Assembly (NCBI GenBank): GCA_934098345.1
Contig: CAKONX010000013.1
Span: forward strand, 1 to 22,967
Direction of reading: 5' to 3'
From: an uncultured Bacilli bacterium
Lineage (GTDB): Bacteria; Bacillota_I; Bacilli_A; RF39; UBA660
Length of the DNA stretch: 22,967 nucleotides
In this document: positions 7,608 to 14,776 of the stretch, one piece after another
Position numbering within the stretch: the stretch's first letter is position 1
How the letters are laid out: each line of letters starts with the position of its first letter
Notes under the pieces: model-generated
Database searches by the model: none
What the model was told of the DNA's origin: nothing
What the model saw: only the letters and a program-made list of their open reading frames with translations
Position numbers and translations under genes: made by a program

Positions 7608-9342
7608 TATCAAACACCCCAATTCTACTTGGTGATTTCATTGATTGTAAAATTTGATATATTTCATTTCTTTTTATCAATTGTTCATGAGTTCCAATAT
7701 CATTAATTTTACCATTATCTAAAACAACAATTCTATCTGCTTCTTTCATTAAATCAGGTTTTTTGGTAATCATTATGACTGTATGATCAACTTTTAAGTC
7801 TTTTATTAGTTTAGGTACTAATTTTGCTGTATCAGGATCTAATGCTGTAGTTATATCATCTAAAAGTAAAATCTCAGCATCAGATAGTATTGTTCTAGCA
7901 ATAGATATCATTTGCTTTTGTCCACCAGAAATATTACTTCCATTTTCTCTTAATATAGTATTATATCCATTTGGAAGAGTTTGGATAAAGTCATGAATTC
8001 CTGCTTTTTTACATGCTTCAATTTGATTACTAATGTTAGTATCAACAAAATCAAGATTTTTTCTAATACTAGTGTTAAAAATAAAAGGTTTTTGATTAAC
8101 AATAGAAACATTATGAGAATAAATTTCTTTTGAAAAGTCATAAATATTTATATTATCAATTTTTATATTTCCTTCTGTTGGTTTATAAAGTCTTAAAAGT
8201 AAATTAAACATCATTGTTTTACCAGAACCAGACCCACCAACAATTGCAATAACTTCATTATGGTTAATTTTTAAATTGATGTTATGAAGAACTTCAGTGT
8301 TTTTAATTTTTAAAGATACATTTTTAAATTCGACTATGCCATAAATATCATCTTTAGAGTTATCTCCAAATACTATATTTTCGGATTTGTAATTTAATAT
8401 ATCATTAATTCGGTTTACAGAAGTATTAGTTTTTCTAATAGCAGCAGTAGATTCAATTAGTTCATTGATGTAATCAACTAAATATTTATGATAAGAAATA
8501 ATTAATACAAGTCCACTTATAGTCATTCTATTCATAAACATTAGAAGAAGTAGAACTAAATATAATATAAATCTAAATGTATAAATAATTATTTTTACAT
8601 CATTATCTCTTAAAGTCGTATAAAATCTTTTAGATGTATATACATTTGTAAATTTCTTTTGAATAATTGCCAATTTATCTTTTAATTTAGGTAACATATT
8701 AAAAGTTTTTATTTCTTGAAGTCCAGATACAATTTGCATTAATAAAGAACTATATTGATCATCTTGAACAACAACTTTATTGTGGTAGTAATTTATTTTC
8801 TTATCAAAACTATTTCTTAATTTTATATAAAGAATTGAAAAAATTACTAATATTAAAGATATATAAATATTATAAAAAGATACAATTATTAAAACTACTA
8901 TTACTTGTAAGGTTCCAATTATTACTTCAGATATACGGTCGTTCATATCTCCTATATCTAAAATATCTGAGTTGACTGTATTTATAAGTCTACCTTTACT
9001 TATTACTCTTGTAAAATTATTATCAACTGATATTAGTTTATTTAATACTTTATTTGTTAATTTATCATAACAATAAGTTAGGTTATAATTATATATTCTA
9101 TAATTTGCATATAAAGCTATATTGTATAAAATATATGTTATTAAAAAAGCAAGTAGACTATAATAAGTTTTAGACGCATCTCCAATAGTTAAATATTTTA
9201 TTATAAGAGAAGCTATAATTGGAAGTAATATTGATAAACCTTTGTATAAAAAAGCTGTTAAAACATTTATAGATAAATAAAGTGGTTTTAATTCTGCTAA
9301 TTTCAAATATTCTTTAATAAAATTGTAATACTCTTTTATCAT
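7600..9342 (-). CDS. Half ABC exporter (TMD-NBD) with degenerate Walker B and H-loop
   Basis: A 580-residue partner of the preceding exporter half. Six membrane segments lie in about 1-295 and the ATPase domain in 335-580. Walker A GGSGSGKT (369-376) and signature ISGGQ (471-475) are intact, but the catalytic Glu of Walker B is Asp (LLLDD, D496) and the switch His is Lys (MITKKP, K527). These are the losses seen in the degenerate ATP site of heterodimeric exporters such as TM287/288 or BmrCD (established for those families). The start is placed at the ATG at 9340-9342: it has AAGGAG 9 bases upstream, and MIKEYYNFIKEY aligns with the partner's MIKKYYLIVKKF. Starts further upstream add poorly conserved residues. 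It is first of a two-gene leftward operon. A TATAAT on the minus strand (9358-9363) directly abuts the ribosome-binding site. Confidence 0.9.
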   Translation of the reverse strand: MIKEYYNFIKEYLKLAELKPLYLSINVLTAFLYKGLSILLPIIASLIIKYLTIGDASKTYYSLLAFLITYILYNIALYANYRIYNYNLTYCYDKLTNKVLNKLISVDNNFTRVISKGRLINTVNSDILDIGDMNDRISEVIIGTLQVIVVLIIVSFYNIYISLILVIFSILYIKLRNSFDKKINYYHNKVVVQDDQYSSLLMQIVSGLQEIKTFNMLPKLKDKLAIIQKKFTNVYTSKRFYTTLRDNDVKIIIYTFRFILYLVLLLLMFMNRMTISGLVLIISYHKYLVDYINELIESTAAIRKTNTSVNRINDILNYKSENIVFGDNSKDDIYGIVEFKNVSLKIKNTEVLHNINLKINHNEVIAIVGGSGSGKTMMFNLLLRLYKPTEGNIKIDNINIYDFSKEIYSHNVSIVNQKPFIFNTSIRKNLDFVDTNISNQIEACKKAGIHDFIQTLPNGYNTILRENGSNISGGQKQMISIARTILSDAEILLLDDITTALDPDTAKLVPKLIKDLKVDHTVIMITKKPDLMKEADRIVVLDNGKINDIGTHEQLIKRNEIYQILQSMKSPSRIGVFDND

Positions 9343-9446
9343 ACTGCTATACTCCTTATTATATTTTAACATATAAAATTTTAATATGGTAATTTTTAAG
9401 AAGTAATTCACATTTTTTTAGTTAATAGTATTAGTAGGAGGGGATA

Positions 9447-9521
9447 ATGAAACAGAGAAACATTAAAGCAAATATACACATTACATTGACTTTTGTGAGT
9501 ATTTACTTCAAATTAATTTAG
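9447..9521 (+). CDS. Possible small membrane peptide, 24 aa
   Basis: An ATG preceded by GGAGGGG (9438-9443), one of the strongest ribosome-binding sites in the window, opens a 24-codon frame ending in TAG. The peptide starts MKQRNIKAN, then has a mostly hydrophobic stretch (IHITLTFVSIYFKLI), like a tiny membrane peptide or a signal-anchor fragment. It lies in the 223-base divergent gap between the ABC operon and the LysM protein. I recognise no homologue. It could be a real small protein, a leader peptide, or the decayed N-terminus of a lost gene. No convincing promoter was found upstream. Confidence 0.35.
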   Translation: MKQRNIKANIHITLTFVSIYFKLI

Positions 9522-9565
9522 TACTAATTATAGAATATATTAATATGATTATAATGGTGATATGT

Positions 9566-10564
9566 ATGAAAAGCGTTGTTATTAATGCAAGTGCTGGTGG
9601 AAGTGATTCTGGTGCTAAAGGTAATGGATTAATTGAAAAAAATGTTTCACTTGAAATATCTAAAAAAATATATGATATTCTAAAAAGTAAAGGAGTAGAT
9701 ACTTATTTATTAAGAAGTGATGATAATACTATTTCGTATGATGATAGAATAAAGGATTTAAAAAGTAAATATCCAAATAAAAATAATACAATTTTAATAT
9801 CTAATACTTTAAACTCAGGTGGAAGTAGTGGAATAGAAATAATTTATCCTTTAAGTAAAAAAGATACACTTCCTAAACTTATAAATAATAAACTTGAAAC
9901 TTTAAATGATACTAAATATTATCAATATAGATACTCAGTTGATACAACTAAAGATTATTATTATTTAACAAGGGAAACTCCAGGGTACGAAACTATTATT
10001 ATTCGATATGGATATGTTGATAATGCAAATGATGCTAAGATTATAAAAAACAATATTGATGAATTTGCTAATAAGGTAAGTGATGCTATTTTAGATTATA
10101 TTGGTTATACTTCAACAAATTTATATACTGTTAAAAGTGGAGATACATTGTATTCTATTGCCAAAAAGTATGGAACTACAGTTGATAAGTTAAAGAAAGC
10201 AAATAATATAACAAGTAATACTTTAAAAATTGGATCTTCTTTAATAATACCAGAAGAAGAAAAAGAGAGTGTTCCAGAATCTCCAGTATATTACAAAGTT
10301 AAATCAGGAGACACATTATATTCTATTGCTAAAAAATATGGAATAAGTGTTGATAAGTTAAAAAGTATTAACAAAAAAACAAATAATTTGATTACAGTTG
10401 GAGAACTTTTAATTATTGATGAAGTAAATACAATAAAAGTAAGTAAAGGGGATACACTTTATTCAATAGCTAAAAAGTATAATACAACTGTAGATGAACT
10501 TAAAAAAATTAATAATCTAACTAATAATACTTTATCAATTGGTCAAACATTAAAAGTTCCATAA
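9566..10564 (+). CDS. Amidase_3-like pseudoenzyme with three C-terminal LysM repeats
   Basis: A 332-residue protein. Residues 1-180 follow the N-acetylmuramoyl-L-alanine amidase (amidase_3) pattern: AGGSDSGAKG, then IEKN, LLRSDD, ILISN and SGIEIIYP. The zinc ligands are gone: the GHGG histidine is Ala10, the SIHAN histidine is lost (ISNTLN at 78-83), and the late catalytic-Glu segment reads IIIRYGYVDN. Only Glu24 of the EK motif remains, and there is no histidine anywhere in the protein. Three LysM repeats follow at about 187-228, 243-285 and 289-332, each with GDTLYSIAKKY; LysM binds GlcNAc of peptidoglycan. No signal peptide is visible. The ATG at 9566 has GGTGAT 5 bases upstream; the in-frame ATG at 9545 lies upstream of a TATAAT and lacks a ribosome-binding site. 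A cytosolic (mother-cell or forespore) wall- or coat-associated role, as for SafA, is inference. Confidence 0.8.
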   Translation: MKSVVINASAGGSDSGAKGNGLIEKNVSLEISKKIYDILKSKGVDTYLLRSDDNTISYDDRIKDLKSKYPNKNNTILISNTLNSGGSSGIEIIYPLSKKDTLPKLINNKLETLNDTKYYQYRYSVDTTKDYYYLTRETPGYETIIIRYGYVDNANDAKIIKNNIDEFANKVSDAILDYIGYTSTNLYTVKSGDTLYSIAKKYGTTVDKLKKANNITSNTLKIGSSLIIPEEEKESVPESPVYYKVKSGDTLYSIAKKYGISVDKLKSINKKTNNLITVGELLIIDEVNTIKVSKGDTLYSIAKKYNTTVDELKKINNLTNNTLSIGQTLKVP

Positions 10565-10579
10565 TTTAAAAGTTCATAA
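10551..10579 (+). repeat. Imperfect tandem duplication at the 3' end of the LysM gene
   Basis: TAAAAGTTCCATAA (10551-10564, including the stop codon) is repeated as TAAAAGTTCATAA (10567-10579), one base shorter. It looks like a slippage duplication. No clear terminator hairpin follows before the next gene. Confidence 0.5.
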
Positions 10580-10618
10580 GTTATTATTTTTAAACATATA
10601 AATTTATAGGTGAAGAAA

Positions 10619-13132
10619 ATGAATGGTTTAACTGATGAAGAAGTAGTTGTATCAAGAAAAAAATATGGCAGTAATAATATTAGTATTAAAAAACAAAATA
10701 AGTTAATTAGATTAATAATTGAATCCCTTGGAGATCCAATTATTAAAATAATGTTAATTGCCCTTTCAATTAGATTTGTTCTTTTATTTAAAGATCAAAA
10801 TTGGTATGAAACTTTAGGTATGCTTATATCAATATTACTTTCATCACTTATTTCATCACTTTCAGAATATGGATCAAATAAAGCTTTTGAAAGATTACAA
10901 AGTGAATATGAAAATATTGAAGTAAGAGTAAGAAGAAATGGAAAAAACATTACAATTAAAAATGATGAAGTTGTAGTTGGTGATATAGTACTTTTACAAA
11001 GTGGAGAACTTACTCCTGCAGATGGAACAATTATTGAAGGAAAACTTGGAGTAGATGAATCAAGTATAAATGGTGAATCAAAAGAAGTTAGCAAAAAGTG
11101 TAATGATCATATATTTAAAGGAAGTGTAATCCTTTCAGGAAATGCAAGTATTAGAATTGATAATGTGGGAGTAAATACAATATATGGTTCAATTGCACAA
11201 GGACTTCAAGATAGTAATTTACCTTCTCCTATGAGAATACGTTTAACAAAACTTGCTAAAATTATTTCTAGAATTGGTTATATTGGAGCAATATTAGCAT
11301 CTATTTCAAATATTTTTAATACGGTATTCATTAGTAATAATTTTGATAATGAAGTTATAATGTCTTTAATTCAAAATCCAAAATATATTGTTGACTTAGC
11401 AATAGAAACTATTACTCTTGCAGTTACTATTATAATTGTATGTGTACCTGAAGGATTACCGATGATGGTTGCTTTAGTCCTTTCATCAAATATGAAACGA
11501 ATGCTTAAAAATAATGTTTTAGTTAGAAAAGCAGTGGGTATAGAAACAAGTGGATCAATGAATGTTTTATTAACTGATAAAACTGGTACTTTAACAAAAG
11601 GAAAATTATCAGTAATTGGAATTGCCCTTGCTGAGCATAAGCATTTTAATACTTTAGATGATTTAAATGGAAAAATAAAACAAACTTTTATTGATGCTTT
11701 AAGTTATAATAATGATTCTTATTATGAAAATGATACAATAAATGGTAGTAATTCAACTGATAAAGCAATACTTTCTTTTGTAGGAAAGGTTAATAAAAAT
11801 AAAAAAATTGTTGATCAAATTCATTTTAATTCAGATAATAAATATTCGTATGTAAAACTTGATGATGGAAATACATATTATAAAGGTGCAAGTGAAGTAA
11901 TAATAAAACTTGCTAGTTTTTATATAGATGAATTAGGTAATAAAAAATATATAAAAAATAAGAAGGAAATGTTAAATTCAATTGATACTTATACTAAAAA
12001 AGGAATAAGAGTTATTGCTGTTTTAAATAATAATACTTTACTTGGTTTTATTTTACTAAGAGATGAAATTAGAAGTGAAGCAACAGAAACTTTAAAAACA
12101 ATTGAAGAAGCAGGTATACATACTATAATGATTACCGGTGATGATGTAAATACAAGTAGGTCAATTGCTGAAAGCCTTGGAATGCTTGATTCTGGAAGTT
12201 TTGTTATTACTCATGATGAGCTTGATAAAATGACTGATGAAGATATTGTTAAAAATTATAAAAAAATTAAAGTTATTGCTAGAGCTTTACCAAAAGATAA
12301 ATCTAGGGTTGCTGGAGTTTTAATGCAAAATAATTTAGTAGTTGGTATGACAGGTGATGGAGTAAATGATGCCCCAGCTTTAAAAAAAGCCGATGTTGGT
12401 ATCTCTTTAGGAAGTGGAACTGATATAGCTAAAGAAGCAAGTGATATTGTAATACTTGATGATAATATTAAGTCTATTGAATCAGCAATTCTTTTTGGTA
12501 GAACTATATTTAAATCAATTAGAAAATTTATTATTTTTCAACTTACAATGAATTTGATAGCTTTATTTTTATCAATAGTTGGTCCATTACTTGGAATATC
12601 TACACCAATTACTATAATGCAAATGCTTTGGTTAAATATGATTATGGATACTTTAGCTGGACTTGCTTATTCTTATGAATATCCAATAAAGAGATATATG
12701 AAGGAAAGACCAATAAAGAAAGATGAAGCTATATTAAATAAATATATGTATTCAGCTATATTACTTATAAGTGTTTATTCATTTATTTTGTTATCTTTAT
12801 TTTTAAAAAGTGATTTAGTTTATTTATTTATAAGAGATAGTAGAAAAACTCTTATGACTGCTTTCTTTTCTCTGTTTGTGTTTATAAGTGTCTTTAATGC
12901 ATTTAATGCAAGAACTGAAAGATTAAATTTATTTGCTAATATTTTAAAAAATAAAGTATTTATTGTTATATTAGCTTTTATTACAATTGCTCAAATATTT
13001 TTAATTTATAATGGAGGTTCTTTATTTAGAACTTATGGTCTTAAAATAAATGAGCTTATATTTGTTATTTTACTTGCATTTACTGTTATACCACTTGATT
13101 TAGTAAGAAAGCTGTTTATTAAATATCGATGA
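10619..13132 (+). CDS. Ca2+-transporting P-type ATPase (type IIB/PMCA-like)
   Basis: An 837-residue P2-type cation pump. The actuator domain has NGES (151-154) and the phosphorylated Asp is D320 in DKTGTLT. Nucleotide-domain motifs are TDKAIL (380-385), KGASE (422-426) and TGDGVNDAP (578-586). Ca2+-coordinating signatures are VPEGLP in M4 (276-281) and NMIMD in M6 (673-677), the pattern of plasma-membrane-type Ca2+ pumps. About ten membrane segments are present. It pumps Ca2+ out of the cytosol against exchange with protons. There is no long C-terminal calmodulin-binding tail, as expected in bacteria. The ATG at 10619 is chosen because AGGTGA ends 5 bases upstream; the GTG at 10610 is part of that ribosome-binding site. 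The spacing to the LysM gene (54 bases, no terminator) and to the GtrA-like gene (28 bases) suggests a loose operon. Confidence 0.92.
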   Translation: MNGLTDEEVVVSRKKYGSNNISIKKQNKLIRLIIESLGDPIIKIMLIALSIRFVLLFKDQNWYETLGMLISILLSSLISSLSEYGSNKAFERLQSEYENIEVRVRRNGKNITIKNDEVVVGDIVLLQSGELTPADGTIIEGKLGVDESSINGESKEVSKKCNDHIFKGSVILSGNASIRIDNVGVNTIYGSIAQGLQDSNLPSPMRIRLTKLAKIISRIGYIGAILASISNIFNTVFISNNFDNEVIMSLIQNPKYIVDLAIETITLAVTIIIVCVPEGLPMMVALVLSSNMKRMLKNNVLVRKAVGIETSGSMNVLLTDKTGTLTKGKLSVIGIALAEHKHFNTLDDLNGKIKQTFIDALSYNNDSYYENDTINGSNSTDKAILSFVGKVNKNKKIVDQIHFNSDNKYSYVKLDDGNTYYKGASEVIIKLASFYIDELGNKKYIKNKKEMLNSIDTYTKKGIRVIAVLNNNTLLGFILLRDEIRSEATETLKTIEEAGIHTIMITGDDVNTSRSIAESLGMLDSGSFVITHDELDKMTDEDIVKNYKKIKVIARALPKDKSRVAGVLMQNNLVVGMTGDGVNDAPALKKADVGISLGSGTDIAKEASDIVILDDNIKSIESAILFGRTIFKSIRKFIIFQLTMNLIALFLSIVGPLLGISTPITIMQMLWLNMIMDTLAGLAYSYEYPIKRYMKERPIKKDEAILNKYMYSAILLISVYSFILLSLFLKSDLVYLFIRDSRKTLMTAFFSLFVFISVFNAFNARTERLNLFANILKNKVFIVILAFITIAQIFLIYNGGSLFRTYGLKINELIFVILLAFTVIPLDLVRKLFIKYR

Positions 13133-13139
13133 ATATGAT

Positions 13140-13162
13140 ATACTTACTCTAGTGATAAGTAT
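13140..13162 (+). repeat. Hairpin covering the start codon of the GtrA-like gene
   Basis: ATACTTA (13140-13146) pairs perfectly with TAAGTAT (13156-13162) across a 9-base loop holding the weak ribosome-binding site. The first two bases of the ATG lie in the stem. Translation could depend on ribosomes terminating 8 bases upstream on the Ca2+-ATPase frame. Confidence 0.4.
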
Positions 13163-13652
13163 GGAAAAGAAATTAATAATTAAAAATGATAAAAATAACC
13201 CAATTATTAAATTTTGGAATTGGGGATGGAATATATATTATAAAAATCCAGAAATATGGAATTACTTAATTGTTGGAATTCTTACAACAATTGTATCCTT
13301 AGGAATAAAGTATGCTTTATTATTTACGATATTTGATGCATCAAATCCAATTGAACTACAAACTTCAGTAATTATATCTTGGATTGGTGCAGTAATATTT
13401 GCATACATTACAAATAGAGTATTTGTTTTTAAATCAAAAGAAAAAAATATTATAAAAGAGATATTTAATTTTACTTTGGGAAGAGTTGCAACATTACTTA
13501 TTGAAATGTTTATAATGTGGTTTATTTGTACATTGCTTTCATTAAATTCAAATCTTTGGGTAGTAATTGCAACAATTATATGTCAAGTTATGCAAATAGT
13601 AGGTAACTATATAATAAGTAAATTATTTGTATTTAAAAGGAAAGTGAATTAG
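13161..13652 (+). CDS. GtrA-like polytopic membrane protein
   Basis: A 163-residue protein with four membrane segments (about 35-57, 68-88, 104-126, 132-152) and the two repeated GtrA signatures: FAYITNRVFVFK at 80-91 and VGNYIISKLFVFK at 147-159. GtrA-family proteins are thought to flip or aid flipping of undecaprenyl-phosphate-linked sugars across the membrane so that surface glycosyltransferases can use them. The GT2 enzyme starting at 22061, with a DPM1/GtrB-like layout, is a plausible functional partner about 8 kb away (inference). The ATG at 13161 is preferred over the GTG at 13152; both have weak ribosome-binding sites. The gene follows the Ca2+-ATPase by 28 bases and ends inside its own terminator. 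Confidence 0.85.
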   Translation: MEKKLIIKNDKNNPIIKFWNWGWNIYYKNPEIWNYLIVGILTTIVSLGIKYALLFTIFDASNPIELQTSVIISWIGAVIFAYITNRVFVFKSKEKNIIKEIFNFTLGRVATLLIEMFIMWFICTLLSLNSNLWVVIATIICQVMQIVGNYIISKLFVFKRKVN

Positions 13653-13665
13653 TTTTCACTTTTTT
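13641..13665 (+). terminator. Intrinsic terminator of the GtrA-like gene
   Basis: AAAGTGAA (13641-13648) pairs with TTCACTTT (13655-13662), followed by further T residues to 13665. The stop codon TAG (13650-13652) is in the loop. Confidence 0.75.
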
Positions 13666-13684
13666 GCAATTAGAAAAACACTTG

Positions 13685-13729
13685 ATTTTCACCTAAAAAT
13701 ACCATAAAACGGTAAATAGAGGTGAAAAT
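13685..13729 (+). promoter_or_regulatory. Hairpin that buries a ribosome-binding site
   Basis: ATTTTCACCT (13685-13694) is perfectly complementary to AGGTGAAAAT (13720-13729). Inside it, TACC (13700-13703) pairs with GGTA (13711-13714). The 3' arm contains the whole ribosome-binding site of a 20-codon ORF that starts at the very next base. This is the geometry of a translational switch (thermometer, small-RNA target or riboswitch expression platform). No known riboswitch class is recognised. Confidence 0.5.
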
Positions 13730-13792
13730 ATGGCAAAATCTAATAAAAAAGATGGATTAATTATAACCCATCTTTTTGTATTTTTTATATAA
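13730..13792 (+). CDS. Possible 20-aa peptide downstream of the hairpin
   Basis: The ATG at 13730 follows GAGGTGAAAAT, a near-ideal ribosome-binding site, and opens a 20-codon frame. It starts MAKSNKKDG, becomes hydrophobic (LIITHLFVFFI) and stops at TAA 13790-13792. Its middle is the terminator hairpin at 13746-13777, and its last 36 bases are antisense to the end of cotJC. I recognise no family. It may be a small protein, a leader peptide in an attenuator-like element, or a by-product of a strong ribosome-binding-site-like hairpin arm. Confidence 0.3.
   Translation: MAKSNKKDGLIITHLFVFFI
13746..13777. terminator. Terminator of the cotJ operon (likely bidirectional)
   Basis: AAAAAGATGG (13746-13755) pairs with CCATCTTTTT (13768-13777) around a 12-base loop. 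On the minus strand a U-run follows the stem; the cotJC stop (13757-13759) lies in the loop. A T-rich tail on the plus strand would also stop rightward transcripts. Confidence 0.75.
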
Positions 13793-14317
13793 TTCTTGGA
13801 ATCTGTTAAAATGAACAACTTCTCTTTGTCTCAAAAATAAAAGAGGAGCAATTACATCTTCATCAGTTGCAAGATCAATTAAATGCTCATAAGTAACTCT
13901 AGCTTTTTGCTCAGCTGCCATATCTTCAACTAAGTCAGCTATTGGATTACCTACAGATGCAAAATATGTTGCTGTAAATGGTACACCATTTGAGTCAGTT
14001 GGATAAATTCCTTTTCCATGTTCTGTATAAAGAGTATCAAGTCCAGCTTCTTGCATTTCTTTTAAAGTTGCATCTTTTGTAAGTTGATATAACATAGTAC
14101 AGATCATTTCATTATGAGAAAATTCTTCTGTAGCAATTGAGCTAAGTAAATTTTTTCCTTCTTCAGTAGGCATTGAAAATTTTTGTGAAAAATATCTTAA
14201 AGCAGCACCAAGTTCTCCATTCGCGCCACCAAATTGTGTTACTATATATTTTGCCATTTTTAAATCTTTTTTCTTTATATTTATTGGATATGGCAATTTT
14301 TTATCATATTTAAACAT
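13757..14317 (-). CDS. cotJC: Spore-coat protein CotJC, manganese-catalase fold
   Basis: A 186-residue four-helix-bundle protein close in length to CotJC (about 190). It opens with MFKYDKKLPYP and continues QFGGANGELGAALRY (28-42), the CotJC/Mn-catalase start. Likely di-manganese ligands are E35, E65 and H68 (ATEEFSHNE), E136 in DMAAEQKAR, and H169 with E166 in RQREVVHF. Mn-catalases disproportionate hydrogen peroxide; in spore formers CotJC sits in the spore coat. The start is the ATG at 14315-14317 with a very strong GGGAGGGAG ribosome-binding site. It overlaps the upstream cotJ gene by 8 bases, so the two are translationally coupled. A longer frame upstream only reads through the overlap in another phase. 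Confidence 0.9.
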   Translation of the reverse strand: MFKYDKKLPYPINIKKKDLKMAKYIVTQFGGANGELGAALRYFSQKFSMPTEEGKNLLSSIATEEFSHNEMICTMLYQLTKDATLKEMQEAGLDTLYTEHGKGIYPTDSNGVPFTATYFASVGNPIADLVEDMAAEQKARVTYEHLIDLATDEDVIAPLLFLRQREVVHFNRFQELYKKYKKMGYN

Positions 14318-14702
14318 TTTCTCCCTCCCATGGCCAAGGATTAGAGTTGTATGTGTATTTTCCAAATGTGTCGTGACATACTTCTAATACTTGATATTTT
14401 CTTTCATATTCTTCTAAACATTTTTGATACATAAGTGAATATTTTGTAAATAATTCATATTTTTCTTTGCAGTCTGGATTAAGTGCTAAGTATAAATTTA
14501 AATCATTAATGGCAAAATCTAACATCATTAATTTTACTAATAAAGCTTCTTGTTCATTTTGTACTGTTATTTTAGCTGGTTTATAGTTTTTATATGAATC
14601 ATATTCATCTCTAAATAGATTTCCTTTTACAAATCCTTCATCGATTTCATATGTATCTTTTTTGTTTTCATCATAAATGTTTGTATTAAATTCAAATAAC
14701 AT
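14310..14702 (-). CDS. CotJA-CotJB fusion, spore-coat assembly protein
   Basis: A 130-residue protein joining two normally separate CotJ proteins. Residues about 20-42 (EGFVKGNLF...YKNYKP) match the conserved end of CotJA. Residues about 50-126 (LVKLMMLDFAINDLNLYLALNP, in two halves, and the terminal NPWPWE) match CotJB. In Bacillus and Clostridia cotJA, cotJB and cotJC are three genes of a mother-cell sporulation operon; here the first two form one frame, followed by cotJC with an 8-base overlap. The ATG at 14700-14702 has GGAGG at the right distance. The fusion has no visible linker beyond about 8 residues and no internal stop. CotJA is short here because its N-terminal proline-rich part is missing. 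The divergent intergenic region is only 74 bases, so its promoter must share space with the UPF0316 gene's. Confidence 0.8.
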   Translation of the reverse strand: MLFEFNTNIYDENKKDTYEIDEGFVKGNLFRDEYDSYKNYKPAKITVQNEQEALLVKLMMLDFAINDLNLYLALNPDCKEKYELFTKYSLMYQKCLEEYERKYQVLEVCHDTFGKYTYNSNPWPWEGENV

Positions 14703-14756
14703 AAAATAACCTCCACAATATAATATGCAAAACTTATAAAATGTGATTATTTACTC

Positions 14757-14774
14757 ATAATATAATTGGTGATG
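14757..14774 (+). repeat. 18-base duplicated start module, copy 1
   Basis: An 18-base sequence containing TATAATTGGTGAT directly precedes the start of the UPF0316 gene. An identical copy lies at 15578-15595, directly before glf. It combines a -10-like hexamer with the ribosome-binding site. Confidence 0.6.
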
Positions 14775-14776
14775 TT

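Noticed and set aside
7950..8141. Same-strand alternative frame within the ABC exporter half
   Set aside because: Out-of-phase frame inside a conserved ATPase domain, hydrophobic low-complexity product, no ribosome-binding site.
7600..9342. Reading the degenerate ABC half as a decaying pseudogene
   Set aside because: The frame is full length, Walker A and signature are intact, and the losses match those of known heterodimeric exporters.
9545..9565. Seven-residue N-terminal extension (MIIMVIC) of the LysM protein as a signal peptide
   Set aside because: Too short, no ribosome-binding site, and it overlaps the TATAAT/GGTGAT start module; the amidase-like fold begins right at the ATG at 9566.
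10795..11094. 99-codon minus-strand frame inside the Ca2+-ATPase gene
   Set aside because: Antisense shadow of the conserved actuator domain; Ser-rich product with no recognisable motif.
14318..14365. N-terminal extension of cotJC (extra 16 residues)
   Set aside because: The extension overlaps the coding end of the CotJA-CotJB gene in another phase; the ATG at 14317 has a far better ribosome-binding site and matches the family start.
14720..14727. Sigma-E-like -10 (CATATTAT, minus strand) for the cotJ operon
   Set aside because: It lies so close to the GGAGG site that the transcript would start inside it, and no convincing -35 is present, so it was not listed as a promoter.
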